Source of the DNA: DAOUAT01 sp964551735
Lineage (GTDB): Bacteria; Chloroflexota; Anaerolineae; CG2-30-64-16
Assembly (NCBI GenBank): GCA_964551735.1
Contig: CAZKEF010000006.1
Coordinates: forward strand, 124,001 to 188,000
Length of the DNA stretch: 64,000 nt
Reading direction: 5' to 3'
Below are positions 54,035 through 63,191 of this stretch, in pieces; the first letter of the stretch is position 1; each line of letters opens with the position of its first letter. A program made the position numbers and the translations under genes. The notes under the pieces were generated by a model. That model did not search any database. It was not told the DNA's origin and saw only the letters and a list, made by a program, of their open reading frames with translations.

Positions 54035-54095
54035 GTAGCGGAGCATCCTGAGTGGAGGGGGATAGCCCGCAGTCGAAGGATGCGGAGCGGTCATC
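54035..54095. repeat. GAGCATCCTGAG/GTCGAAGGATGC repeat
   Basis: GCATCCT and AGGATGC are 7-bp inverted repeats around GAGTGGAGGGGGATAGCCCG. It is the intergenic form of the element found in frame at 20041-20160. It lies 16 bp before the RlmD-type gene and overlaps its probable promoter space. Confidence 0.6.
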
Positions 54096-54110
54096 TCAAG
54101 AAAGGTCAAC

Positions 54111-55391
54111 ATGGGGCAAATCACTGATCTCACTTTAGACGCCATCGCGCATGGCGGCGAGGCTATCGGCCGACACGCGGGCAAGGCGGTGTTCGTGCCT
54201 TATGCTATCCCCGGCGAGCGAGTGCGCGTCGAGATCGTCGAAGAGAAGGAGCGGTGGGCGCGCGCGCGGCTGATCAAGGTGTTGGCGTCCAGCCCTGACC
54301 GGGTGGCGCCGCCCTGTCCGCACTTCGGGCCTGATGCGTGCGGCGGCTGCCAGTGGCAGCACATCGCCTATGGCCGCCAGGCCGAGCTAAAACAGGCCAT
54401 CGTGGCCGACCAGCTCCGCCGCCTGGGCTGGATCGCGGATCCGCCGGTGGCCGATATCATCGCGCTAGCCGATCCCGAGTCCGCTGACGAGGCACCGGTG
54501 TTCCTGGAATACGGCTACCGCAATCACACCCAGTTTGCCGTCACAGCCGATGGCCGGTTAGGCTATCGCCGTAGGGGCAGCCATGATGTGATCGCCATCG
54601 AGCGCTGTCTGCTGCTCGATCAGCGCCTGGATAATTTGCACGCAGCCCTGGATGTTGCCTGGCCGGAGCTGACCGGCGTCAGCCTGCGTACTGGCATCAA
54701 TACCGGCGACGCGCTGATCCTGTTGGAGGCCGCGGGCGATGAATCACCGGAACTGGAACTTGACCTGCCTGCGGCTTGCGCGGTGTTGACCCCCCGCGGC
54801 CTCCAACCGTTAATCGGCGAGCCTTACCTGTTCGAGGAGGTGGCCGGCCGGCGCTACCGCGTCTCCGCCGAGAGCTTCTTCCAGGTCAACACAGCCGGGG
54901 CCGCGGCGCTGGTGGATACGGTGCTGGCTTGTGCTGACGTCACGCCTGCGGCTGTCGTGCTAGATCTGTACTGCGGGGTCGGTTTGTTTGCGCTGGCGTT
55001 GGCAGAAAGGGCCGCCGAGGTGATCGGTGTGGAATCATCCCCTTCGGCATGTGACGATTTCGCCCATAACGCGCATGAACGGTCGAACATGACCTTGCAC
55101 GAAGGCGCAGTGGAACAGGTGTTGTTGGCCCTGAGCGGCCAGGAACAACGCGCCGACGTGGCCGTGCTCGACCCGCCGCGGGCCGGCGCCGGCCGCGAGA
55201 CGCTGGAGGCCCTGGCCGCCCTCGGTCCGCAGCGGATCGTCTACGTCTCTTGCGACCCAGCCACCCTGGCCCGCGATGCCGTGCACCTGGTCGCAGTGGG
55301 CTACCGCCTGGTCGAAGCCCAACCCATTGACCTCTTCCCGCAGACCTATCACGTAGAGACTGTAGCGCTGTGGGAGAACATGAGATCGTGA
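54111..55391 (+). CDS. rlmD: 23S rRNA (uracil-C5)-methyltransferase, RlmD/RumA type
   Basis: This 426-aa SAM-dependent enzyme methylates uracil C5 in rRNA. It has an N-terminal TRAM domain (1-60, with AHGGEAIGRHAGKAVFVPYA), an Fe-S cluster signature CPHFGPDACGGCQWQH with a fourth Cys in ERCLLL, a Rossmann methyltransferase part (VLDLYCGVGLFALALAE), and the catalytic Cys in YVSCDPATLARD. AVLDPPRAGAGRE is the usual DPPRxG motif. The length is usual. Family members in bacteria outside Proteobacteria often have other target sites (RlmCD), so the exact uridine is not certain. AAAGG lies 7 nt before the ATG. Confidence 0.92.
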   Translation: MGQITDLTLDAIAHGGEAIGRHAGKAVFVPYAIPGERVRVEIVEEKERWARARLIKVLASSPDRVAPPCPHFGPDACGGCQWQHIAYGRQAELKQAIVADQLRRLGWIADPPVADIIALADPESADEAPVFLEYGYRNHTQFAVTADGRLGYRRRGSHDVIAIERCLLLDQRLDNLHAALDVAWPELTGVSLRTGINTGDALILLEAAGDESPELELDLPAACAVLTPRGLQPLIGEPYLFEEVAGRRYRVSAESFFQVNTAGAAALVDTVLACADVTPAAVVLDLYCGVGLFALALAERAAEVIGVESSPSACDDFAHNAHERSNMTLHEGAVEQVLLALSGQEQRADVAVLDPPRAGAGRETLEALAALGPQRIVYVSCDPATLARDAVHLVAVGYRLVEAQPIDLFPQTYHVETVALWENMRS

Positions 55392-55440
55392 TAACGTGAG
55401 GATGTAGCCCAGTATTGGCAGAGTCGGCCGTTGGAGAAGG

Positions 55441-55463
55441 CGATCACGCAGTACGCAGTATGC
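55441..55463. repeat. Short heptamer repeat upstream of rpsO
   Basis: Three units ATCACGC, AGTACGC, AGTATGC of the ACGCAAT-type family end 4 bp before the -35 box of the rpsO promoter. Confidence 0.55.
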
Positions 55464-55466
55464 TTT

Positions 55467-55495
55467 TTGCCCTCCCCCCGCTCCTGTGTTATACT
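55467..55495 (+). promoter_or_regulatory. rpsO promoter
   Basis: TTGCCC (55467-55472), 17 bp, TATACT (55490-55495). The leader to ATG 55572 is about 70 nt, long enough for the kind of autoregulatory fold known for S15, but I cannot confirm one. Confidence 0.65.
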
Positions 55496-55571
55496 CCTGT
55501 TATCTTGCGACTGGGTCATGCGCCCCGGTATTCCAGCGGTGCCCCGGTCTATCCATCAAGGAGTGTGAGAA

Positions 55572-55841
55572 ATGGCTCTTTCGAAGGTTGAGAAGAACGC
55601 CATCATCCAGGAATACCACGTACACGACAGTGATACGGGGTCGCCTGAGGTGCAGGTCGCGATCCTTACGACGCGCATCAATGCCCTGATCGAGCATTTG
55701 AAGGCGCACAAGCACGACCAATCGTCCCGCCGCGGTTTGCTGAAATTGGTCGGTCAGCGCCGCCGGCACCTGGCCTACCTGAGCAACAAGGACCCAGACC
55801 GCTACAAAGAGTTGATCGCGCGGCTGGGCTTGCGTAAGTAG
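55572..55841 (+). CDS. rpsO: 30S ribosomal protein S15
   Basis: This 89-aa primary-binding protein of the 30S subunit binds the 16S rRNA central domain. The start MALSKVEKNAIIQEYHVHDS, the core DTGSPEVQVAILTTRINALI, and KDDQSSRRGLL-like and RRRHLAYLSNKDPDRYKELI segments are diagnostic. The size is exact. AAGGAG lies 8 nt before the ATG. It is followed by pnp in the classical rpsO-pnp order, with two strong hairpins between them. Confidence 0.98.
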   Translation: MALSKVEKNAIIQEYHVHDSDTGSPEVQVAILTTRINALIEHLKAHKHDQSSRRGLLKLVGQRRRHLAYLSNKDPDRYKELIARLGLRK

Positions 55842-55893
55842 GCGAAAGACATATCGCCAGAAGTTCATGGCACAATCGTAAGCGTTACCATAG

Positions 55894-55925
55894 ACGAGTA
55901 GATGCGAGGTGTCGTATCTACTCGT
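55894..55925 (+). terminator. Terminator-like hairpin after rpsO
   Basis: ACGAGTAGAT and ATCTACTCGT form a perfect 10-bp stem with a 12-nt loop, 52 bp after the rpsO stop. There is only a short T run (TTT overlapping the stem end), so it may terminate partially or act as an mRNA 3'-end barrier. Confidence 0.55.
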
Positions 55926-55961
55926 TTGGCGTTAAGTAAATGCGTGCAGGAGCGCAGGAAT

Positions 55962-56003
55962 TGGGGATTGAGACAAACAATCCGTCGTTTGTCTCAATCC
56001 CCA
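55962..56003 (+). promoter_or_regulatory. 17-bp perfect hairpin in the pnp leader
   Basis: TGGGGATTGAGACAAAC and GTTTGTCTCAATCCCCA pair perfectly around the loop AATCCGTC, 74 bp before the pnp start. In E. coli a double-stranded stem in the pnp leader is cut by RNase III and is the basis of PNPase autoregulation; the position here is similar. It could also be a repeat element that landed here. Confidence 0.6.
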
Positions 56004-56077
56004 GTCCCTGACCTCCAAGTGCGCCCATCGGGACAACCGTCCCCATGATCCGTACAAGAAAGGGTATTGGGAATTCC

Positions 56078-58336
<2,259 letters not shown>

Positions 58337-58448
58337 GGAAATAGTGATACGTGCTTGGACTCGAGGCTTTGGCCAGTGGGGTGCTGCATTCGGAGAGCCC
58401 GGCCGAAGCCTCCGGTCCGGCGCGAAGAGCAACGACAAGGCCTGACTA

Positions 58449-59054
58449 TTGACGCGACAATCGGATAGAGATGACATGGACGCGCTGCCACCAGAGATCC
58501 AAGAGCCAGTCAAGAAGAACGCTCCTCAAACCGGCCTCCGCGCGGTAGTGGGCGGGCTCTTCCGCGATCTGGCCGGCACTGTCATCCCGGCGATCCTCAT
58601 CGCCGTGCTGATTCATGTCTTCCTGGCGCAGGCAACGCGCGTCTATGGCCAGAGCATGGAGCCGAATTTCCATACCGACGAGCGGTTGGTTGTCGAGAAG
58701 TTCAGCTATCGCCTGCATGCGCCGCAGCGCGGCGATGTTGTGGTGATCGAAGACCCTAGTGGTGGCCCCGAGTTGTTGATCAAACGGGTGATCGGGCTGC
58801 CCGGTGAGCACGTCACTGTTGCTGAGGGGCGCGTCTTCGTTGACGGCCAGATGCTCGATGAGCCATACCTGGATCAACCCACGCGCGGGCAGGGCAGCTC
58901 ATGGGTGGTGCCTCCGTTGGCAGTATTCGTGATGGGCGATAACCGGGGCGCCAGCCGTGATTCACGGGTGTTTGGCCCGGTGCAATTGAATGAGATCGTC
59001 GGCCGGGCCGTGTTGCGGTACTGGCCGCTGAACGAAATCGGCATCATTCACTGA
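58449..59054 (+). CDS. lepB: Signal peptidase I
   Basis: This membrane-bound serine protease (201 aa from TTG 58449, 192 from ATG 58476) cleaves signal peptides of exported proteins. One N-terminal helix (GTVIPAILIAVLIHVFLAQA) is followed by the catalytic Ser box VYGQSMEPNFHTDERLVVEK, the Lys box GDVVVIEDPSGGPELLIKRV (Lys in IKRV), and VFVMGDNRGASRDSRVFGPV. The length is typical. The start is uncertain: AAGG lies 9 nt before the TTG, and a weak GAGATG precedes the ATG. It lies 112 bp after pnp and 11 bp before the PerM-HAD fusion gene. Confidence 0.94.
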   Translation: MTRQSDRDDMDALPPEIQEPVKKNAPQTGLRAVVGGLFRDLAGTVIPAILIAVLIHVFLAQATRVYGQSMEPNFHTDERLVVEKFSYRLHAPQRGDVVVIEDPSGGPELLIKRVIGLPGEHVTVAEGRVFVDGQMLDEPYLDQPTRGQGSSWVVPPLAVFVMGDNRGASRDSRVFGPVQLNEIVGRAVLRYWPLNEIGIIH

Positions 59055-59065
59055 CGTATAACTTC

Positions 59066-60883
59066 ATGTCAACACGTTGGAGCCCTTTCGTCAAACAACT
59101 GGTTATCATCATCCTGTTGATCGCAGGCGTTTGGCTGCTGACCCGCGTCCAGGCAGTGTTGGCGCCCCTGGTGTTGGCGCTCCTGTTGGCCTACATCGTC
59201 TCGCAGCCGGCAGGGTGGATCGTCCGCCGCACAGGCTGGCCGCGGACGCCGGTGATCCTGATCACCCAAATCGTCGTCCTCTTGATTTTGCTGACGGTGC
59301 CAGCGATGGTTGCGCCCGGCCTGGTCAGCGCCCTCACCGTCTTCGGCAACACGTTCATAGCCGTCATTCAAGAACTGCTTGAAGTAACGCCGAAACCGAT
59401 CACGATCCCACCCTCGTTTACGATTGACCTGGGCGCGTTCTACGCGCCGATCAACGAGTGGCTGCGCGGCCTGGTTGGGCCAGACATCCGCACCATCCAG
59501 AATCTGCAGGGGCTGCTGCGACCATTCGCCAGCGGCGCCGCCGTCGTCGTGCGCGGCGCGGTCAGCAGCATCGTGTGGGCGCTGTTCATCTTCGTGGTCA
59601 GTTTCTACGTGACGCTCGATAGCTGGCGTCTGGGACGGCTTGTAGTGGCCGCTTTGCCTGAGGCGTGGCGTGAAGAACTGGGGTACATCTGGCGCGAGCT
59701 GGTAAAAATCTGGGACGCGTTTGTGCGCGGGCAGTTCTTGCTGGGCCTGATCATGGGGTTCATCGTTTGGATCGCTATGTCCATCCTGGGCGTGCGCAAC
59801 GCGGCCGCATTAGGGGTCATCTCGGCGTTCTTGGAATTCATCCCCGCCATTGGCCCCGTGCTGGCGGCTATCCCCGCCATCCTCATCGCCCTCATCCTGG
59901 GGCCTACCTGGGTCCCACTGCCCAACGTGTGGTTCGCTGTCGTCATTGGCCTGACCTACTTTGCCTTGCAGCAGTTTGAGAACCTGTATCTCCTGCCCAG
60001 GGTGGTGGGCAGCCGGGTGCGGCTTCATCCGGCTGTGGTGATCGTGGGTGCCTTGGCCGGTGCGCAGTTGGCGGGGATATTGGGCATCTTATTGGCCGCC
60101 CCGGTGATCGCGGCGGGCCGGCTGCTGTTGGGCTACATCCTCCGCAAGCTCTTCGACCAATCGACTGTCCCCGAGATCGCGCCGCCGCCTGGCCGTGAGC
60201 AGCTCTGGGGCGAGTTGGTGCGACAGCGACCGGTGCGTGCCGTGCTATTTGACCTGGATGGCACGTTGATCGAAACCGACGATCATGTCGTGCAGGGGTT
60301 GGCACGACGCCTGCATTTCCTGGGTCGGCTATTGCCACAGGCCCGCCGGGTGGCCGTAGCGCGGCGCATCCTGATGAATTCCGAGGTGTTCGTCAACGGC
60401 GTAGTAACGCTGCTCGATCGGGTCCACCTGGATGCGATCATGTTTCGGTTGGGCGACTGGCCGCGTCGATGGCGCGGCCTTCGGCGCCGTGACGACTTCG
60501 TGGCGGTGACTGGGACTCTGGATGCCGTCCGGCTCCTGAGCAGGCGGGGATATGCGGTTGGGCTGGTCACCAGCCGCAGCAGGGCCGATGCACAGCACTT
60601 TCTGAAGCAGTTCGGCATGGCTGACCTGTTTGGCGTTGTGATCACACGGGACGACGTCCAACGATTGAAGCCTCACCCCATGCCGGTGCGCATGGCGGCC
60701 GCGAAGCTGGGGGTCGCGCCGGCCGAGTGCGTGATGGTGGGCGACACCAACGTCGATACGCGGTCGGCCAAGGCGGCCGGGGCGCTGGCTGTGGGGGTGC
60801 TGTGCGGGTTCGGCGAGGCCAGCGACTTCGGTGAGGCTGACCTGGTGGTGGATTCACCCGCCAAATTGGGGGATTGGTTGTAG
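59066..60883 (+). CDS. AI-2E family (PerM) transporter fused to HAD phosphatase
   Basis: This 605-aa fusion protein has an N-terminal part (1-370) that is a PerM/AI-2E exporter-family membrane domain with about eight helices, including the pair after the central soluble loop (FVRGQFLLGLIMGFIVW, LEFIPAIGPVLAAIPAILIA). The C-terminal part (about 385-605) is a soluble HAD hydrolase with all four motifs: RAVLFDLDGTLIETD, GLVTSRSRAD, LKPHPMPVRMAA and CVMVGDTNVDTRSAKAAG, as in phosphoglycolate-phosphatase-like enzymes. No stop, SD or frame change lies between the parts, so it is a true fusion in this sequence. It may be coupled to lepB (11-bp gap). The joint function is unknown. Confidence 0.88.
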   Translation: MSTRWSPFVKQLVIIILLIAGVWLLTRVQAVLAPLVLALLLAYIVSQPAGWIVRRTGWPRTPVILITQIVVLLILLTVPAMVAPGLVSALTVFGNTFIAVIQELLEVTPKPITIPPSFTIDLGAFYAPINEWLRGLVGPDIRTIQNLQGLLRPFASGAAVVVRGAVSSIVWALFIFVVSFYVTLDSWRLGRLVVAALPEAWREELGYIWRELVKIWDAFVRGQFLLGLIMGFIVWIAMSILGVRNAAALGVISAFLEFIPAIGPVLAAIPAILIALILGPTWVPLPNVWFAVVIGLTYFALQQFENLYLLPRVVGSRVRLHPAVVIVGALAGAQLAGILGILLAAPVIAAGRLLLGYILRKLFDQSTVPEIAPPPGREQLWGELVRQRPVRAVLFDLDGTLIETDDHVVQGLARRLHFLGRLLPQARRVAVARRILMNSEVFVNGVVTLLDRVHLDAIMFRLGDWPRRWRGLRRRDDFVAVTGTLDAVRLLSRRGYAVGLVTSRSRADAQHFLKQFGMADLFGVVITRDDVQRLKPHPMPVRMAAAKLGVAPAECVMVGDTNVDTRSAKAAGALAVGVLCGFGEASDFGEADLVVDSPAKLGDWL

Positions 60884-60902
60884 TACCCCGCCACTTTAGA
60901 GT

Positions 60903-61020
60903 TACCCTGAGCCTATCGAAGGGGGTCTCGCGGCGGCCAAAGAACCTGTCCCGAACGTAGTGAAGGTTTCTTCGCTGGATTCTCGCCGTGGCGGAAGGTT
61001 AGGGGTCAACCCGCTTAGAA
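60903..61020. repeat. CCTGAGC/GAAGGGGTCTC repeat
   Basis: ACCCTGAGCCTATCGAAGGG, then GGTCTCGCGG, a CGAACGTAGTGAAGG block and GTTTCTTCGCTGGATTCTC show the same block order as at 41555-41660. It fills the convergent gap between the PerM-HAD gene and the ABC permease gene. Confidence 0.65.
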
Positions 61021-61035
61021 TGACAGACACCCCCC

Positions 61036-61896
61036 TTACGCGCTGCGCGCCGGCATCCGCCGCTCCAGCCAGCGCACCAGCAGCGCCAGGCCAACAGTCA
61101 TCACCAGGTACATGAACGCCACCACGTTGTAGGTCTCGAAAAAGCGGAAGGTGCTGGACGAGTAGACCTTGCCGATCTGGGTGATATCCTGCACGCCCAG
61201 CGCGGAGACCAGTGACGAGTCCTTCAACATGGCGATGAAGTCGTTGCCCAGCGGCGGCAGCACGTTCCGCACCGCCTGGGGCAAGATCACGTGGCGCATC
61301 GCCTGCCGGTAGCTCATCCCCACCGAGCGTGCGGCTTCCATCTGACCCCGGCCAATGGATTCGATCCCCGCCCGAAAGATCTCGGAGATGAATGCGCTAT
61401 AGCCGATGGTCAGCGCGATGATCGCGCGCATGGTGAAGTTCAGATCGCGCACCTGGAGCGCGATCAGCGGCTCGCCGAACCCGGCCAGCACGCCGGTCCC
61501 CACCAGCAGCCGGCCGATCCCCTGGATGCCGCCCACCAGCGCCGGCGCGGCCACGAAGGCCATGTAGTACAAGATCACCAGCATGGGCACCCCGCGAATG
61601 ATCTCCACGTAGAACGACGAGACCTCACGCCAAAACCGGCTGCCCGACACCCGCATCAGCCCGATGGCCAGCCCTAGCAGCATGGCCAGCGCATAGGCGA
61701 TCAGTGTAACGTAAATCGTAGTCCCCACGCCCTTCACCACCGCGCGCAGGATCACCTGGTAATCCGTGCGTGCCAGCATGGTCCACAGGAACAGGATGCC
61801 CAACAGGATCGCGGCCAACAGCCAATAAGGCAGCCGCGCCAACCGGTTTGTGAACGGGGCCAGGCGCGATTCGCGGGGGGAGAGGGTGTGAGACAT
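61036..61896 (-). CDS. Polar amino-acid ABC transporter permease
   Basis: This 286-aa HisM/GlnP-type inner membrane permease has about six helices, the motif FYVEIIRGVPMLVILYYM (RGxPxLVxL) and the EAA coupling loop EAARSVGMSYRQAMRHVILP. It imports a polar amino acid together with the adjacent binding protein; the ATPase gene should lie elsewhere, as none is in the window. SD AGGAG lies 5 nt before ATG 61896. The binding-protein gene is upstream on the same strand, with an 80-bp gap filled by heptamer repeats. Confidence 0.94.
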   Translation of the reverse strand: MSHTLSPRESRLAPFTNRLARLPYWLLAAILLGILFLWTMLARTDYQVILRAVVKGVGTTIYVTLIAYALAMLLGLAIGLMRVSGSRFWREVSSFYVEIIRGVPMLVILYYMAFVAAPALVGGIQGIGRLLVGTGVLAGFGEPLIALQVRDLNFTMRAIIALTIGYSAFISEIFRAGIESIGRGQMEAARSVGMSYRQAMRHVILPQAVRNVLPPLGNDFIAMLKDSSLVSALGVQDITQIGKVYSSSTFRFFETYNVVAFMYLVMTVGLALLVRWLERRMPARSA

Positions 61897-61910
61897 GCGG
61901 ACTCCTGGGA

Positions 61911-61976
61911 CTGGAAGCCGATTGCTAGAAGCTGGTGGCTGGACTCCGCAGGGTACCAGCTTCTAGCTTCCAGTTA
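61911..61976. repeat. Inverted heptamer arrays between SBP and permease genes
   Basis: The left arm is CTGGAAG, CCGATTG, CTAGAAG, CTGGTGG, CTGGACT; the right arm is CCAGCTT, CTAGCTT, CCAGTTA. The arms pair except for one extra heptamer (CCGATTG), which bulges out exactly one unit. On the transcript it could lower permease expression relative to the binding protein. Confidence 0.75.
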
Positions 61977-62858
61977 CTACTTCGCCGTTGGGTCGTACAG
62001 GAAGAACCAACGGGTGTTCAGGTGATCAATAAACCCGTCCTGCCTCAGCGTTGCGATGGCGGCGTTGAAGGGGGCGACCAGGTCGGAGCCGGGGGTGAAG
62101 ATGAAACCGAAGTCCTCGGTGCCCAGCGGTCCGCCCACCACCTTGAGCTTGTCCGGGTTGGCGCCGATGTAGCCGCGGGAGGAGGCCTGATCCATCAGCA
62201 CCATGTCCACGTCACCGGCCAACAGCGCCTGCACGGACGCGCCGAAGGTCTCGAACAGCTTGATGCGCGGATTCTGCTCGTCCCCATCCAGCACCTCGTA
62301 CACCGCCACGTAGAAGTTCGTCGTCCCCGCCTGCGCACCGATCAGCAGCTTCTCGTCTGCGCCGAAGGTGGCCGCGTCGGTGAAACGTTCCTCGTCCGCC
62401 CGCACCAGCATGAACTGCTGCGAGGTCATGTATGCGTCAGAGAAGTCCACCTGCTGTTTGCGCTCGTCGTTGATCGTGATGCCGTCCATGCCAATGTTGA
62501 ACTGGCCGTCCTTCACCGCCGCAATCATGCTGTCCCAGTTCGTCGTCTGCCACTCCACCACGCAGTTCACCCGCCGACAGATCTCGTTGACCGCGTCATA
62601 TTCCCAGCCGACCGCGGCGCCCGTCACCGGGTCCACGAACTGGAGCGGCGGGTAATCGTTGGCGACTGCAGCAATCACCACCTGACCCTTCAGATCAGGC
62701 AGGCGCAGGGTGGGCGCGGCGGCGGCAGGGTGGGCCGGTTCTGCGACCGGGGCAGGGGGCAGCGGTTCAGCGGTCGGCGCGATGGTCGCAGGCGCGCAGG
62801 CCGAGAGGATCAGGCTGATCAGGATGACCAGCGAGAACAGGAATGCATGCTTCTTCAT
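61977..62858 (-). CDS. Amino-acid ABC transporter substrate-binding lipoprotein
   Basis: This 293-aa lipoprotein has a signal sequence and lipobox LILSACAP (Cys 19), a Pro/Ala/Glu-rich linker (to about residue 50), and a periplasmic-binding-protein type 2 fold (SBP_bac_3), with YPPLQFVDPVTGAAVGWEYD, DSMIAAVKDGQFNIGMDGIT and the DFSDAYMTS motif. It would catch a polar amino acid and pass it to the permease encoded next. ATG 62858 is supported by AGGAGG 10 nt upstream; the open frame to 62963 has no signal sequence. It is divergent from the AOR gene. Confidence 0.93.
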   Translation of the reverse strand: MKKHAFLFSLVILISLILSACAPATIAPTAEPLPPAPVAEPAHPAAAAPTLRLPDLKGQVVIAAVANDYPPLQFVDPVTGAAVGWEYDAVNEICRRVNCVVEWQTTNWDSMIAAVKDGQFNIGMDGITINDERKQQVDFSDAYMTSQQFMLVRADEERFTDAATFGADEKLLIGAQAGTTNFYVAVYEVLDGDEQNPRIKLFETFGASVQALLAGDVDMVLMDQASSRGYIGANPDKLKVVGGPLGTEDFGFIFTPGSDLVAPFNAAIATLRQDGFIDHLNTRWFFLYDPTAK

Positions 62859-63065
62859 TTTCTCGGTTCCTCCTTGTTGTCTCACGCTAATGAACGTATC
62901 TTCTCGATCGGCCGCGGCGCAGCCGCAGGTACAAATGTGGCCAGGCCCCTGCCTGTTTGACACATGAAACGTATTGCACTATCACCCATAAACATACCAC
63001 GTTTCCTATGGCCGCGCAAGCCATTTCAGCACCTTGGATGACTCATGCAATGGAAACGCGAGTCC

Positions 63066-63108
63066 CATGACTTACGTCATGGTCTGGTCCGTCCCTTCTT
63101 GCTATACT
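63066..63108 (+). promoter_or_regulatory. CRP/FNR-type dyad plus -10 box upstream of the AOR gene
   Basis: CATGAC-TTAC-GTCATG (63066-63081) is a perfect dyad, and TATACT (63103-63108) is a good -10 box. If transcription starts 7 nt after the -10 box (63115), the dyad centre is at -41.5, the classical class II activator position. There is no -35 box, which fits activator dependence. Confidence 0.65.
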
Positions 63109-63142
63109 CCCAGGCTAGAGGTATGATTCCCATCGTCAGCAG

Positions 63143-63177
63143 CAGCTATCAGCTATCAGCTACCTGCCATCAGCCAA
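63143..63177. repeat. Heptamer repeat in the AOR leader
   Basis: There are five units: CAGCTAT, CAGCTAT, CAGCTAC, CTGCCAT, CAGCCAA. It lies in the untranslated leader just before the SD (GGAG). Confidence 0.75.
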
Positions 63178-63191
63178 CTGGAGCGTCAACG

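Larger units (their letters stand above)
62859..63191. other. Divergent intergenic region, SBP / AOR
   Basis: There are 333 bp without a gene. It holds the SBP SD, an AT-rich stretch near 62970-63005 that may include the SBP promoter, the dyad and -10 box at 63066-63108, and heptamer repeats at 63143-63177. Confidence 0.6.
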
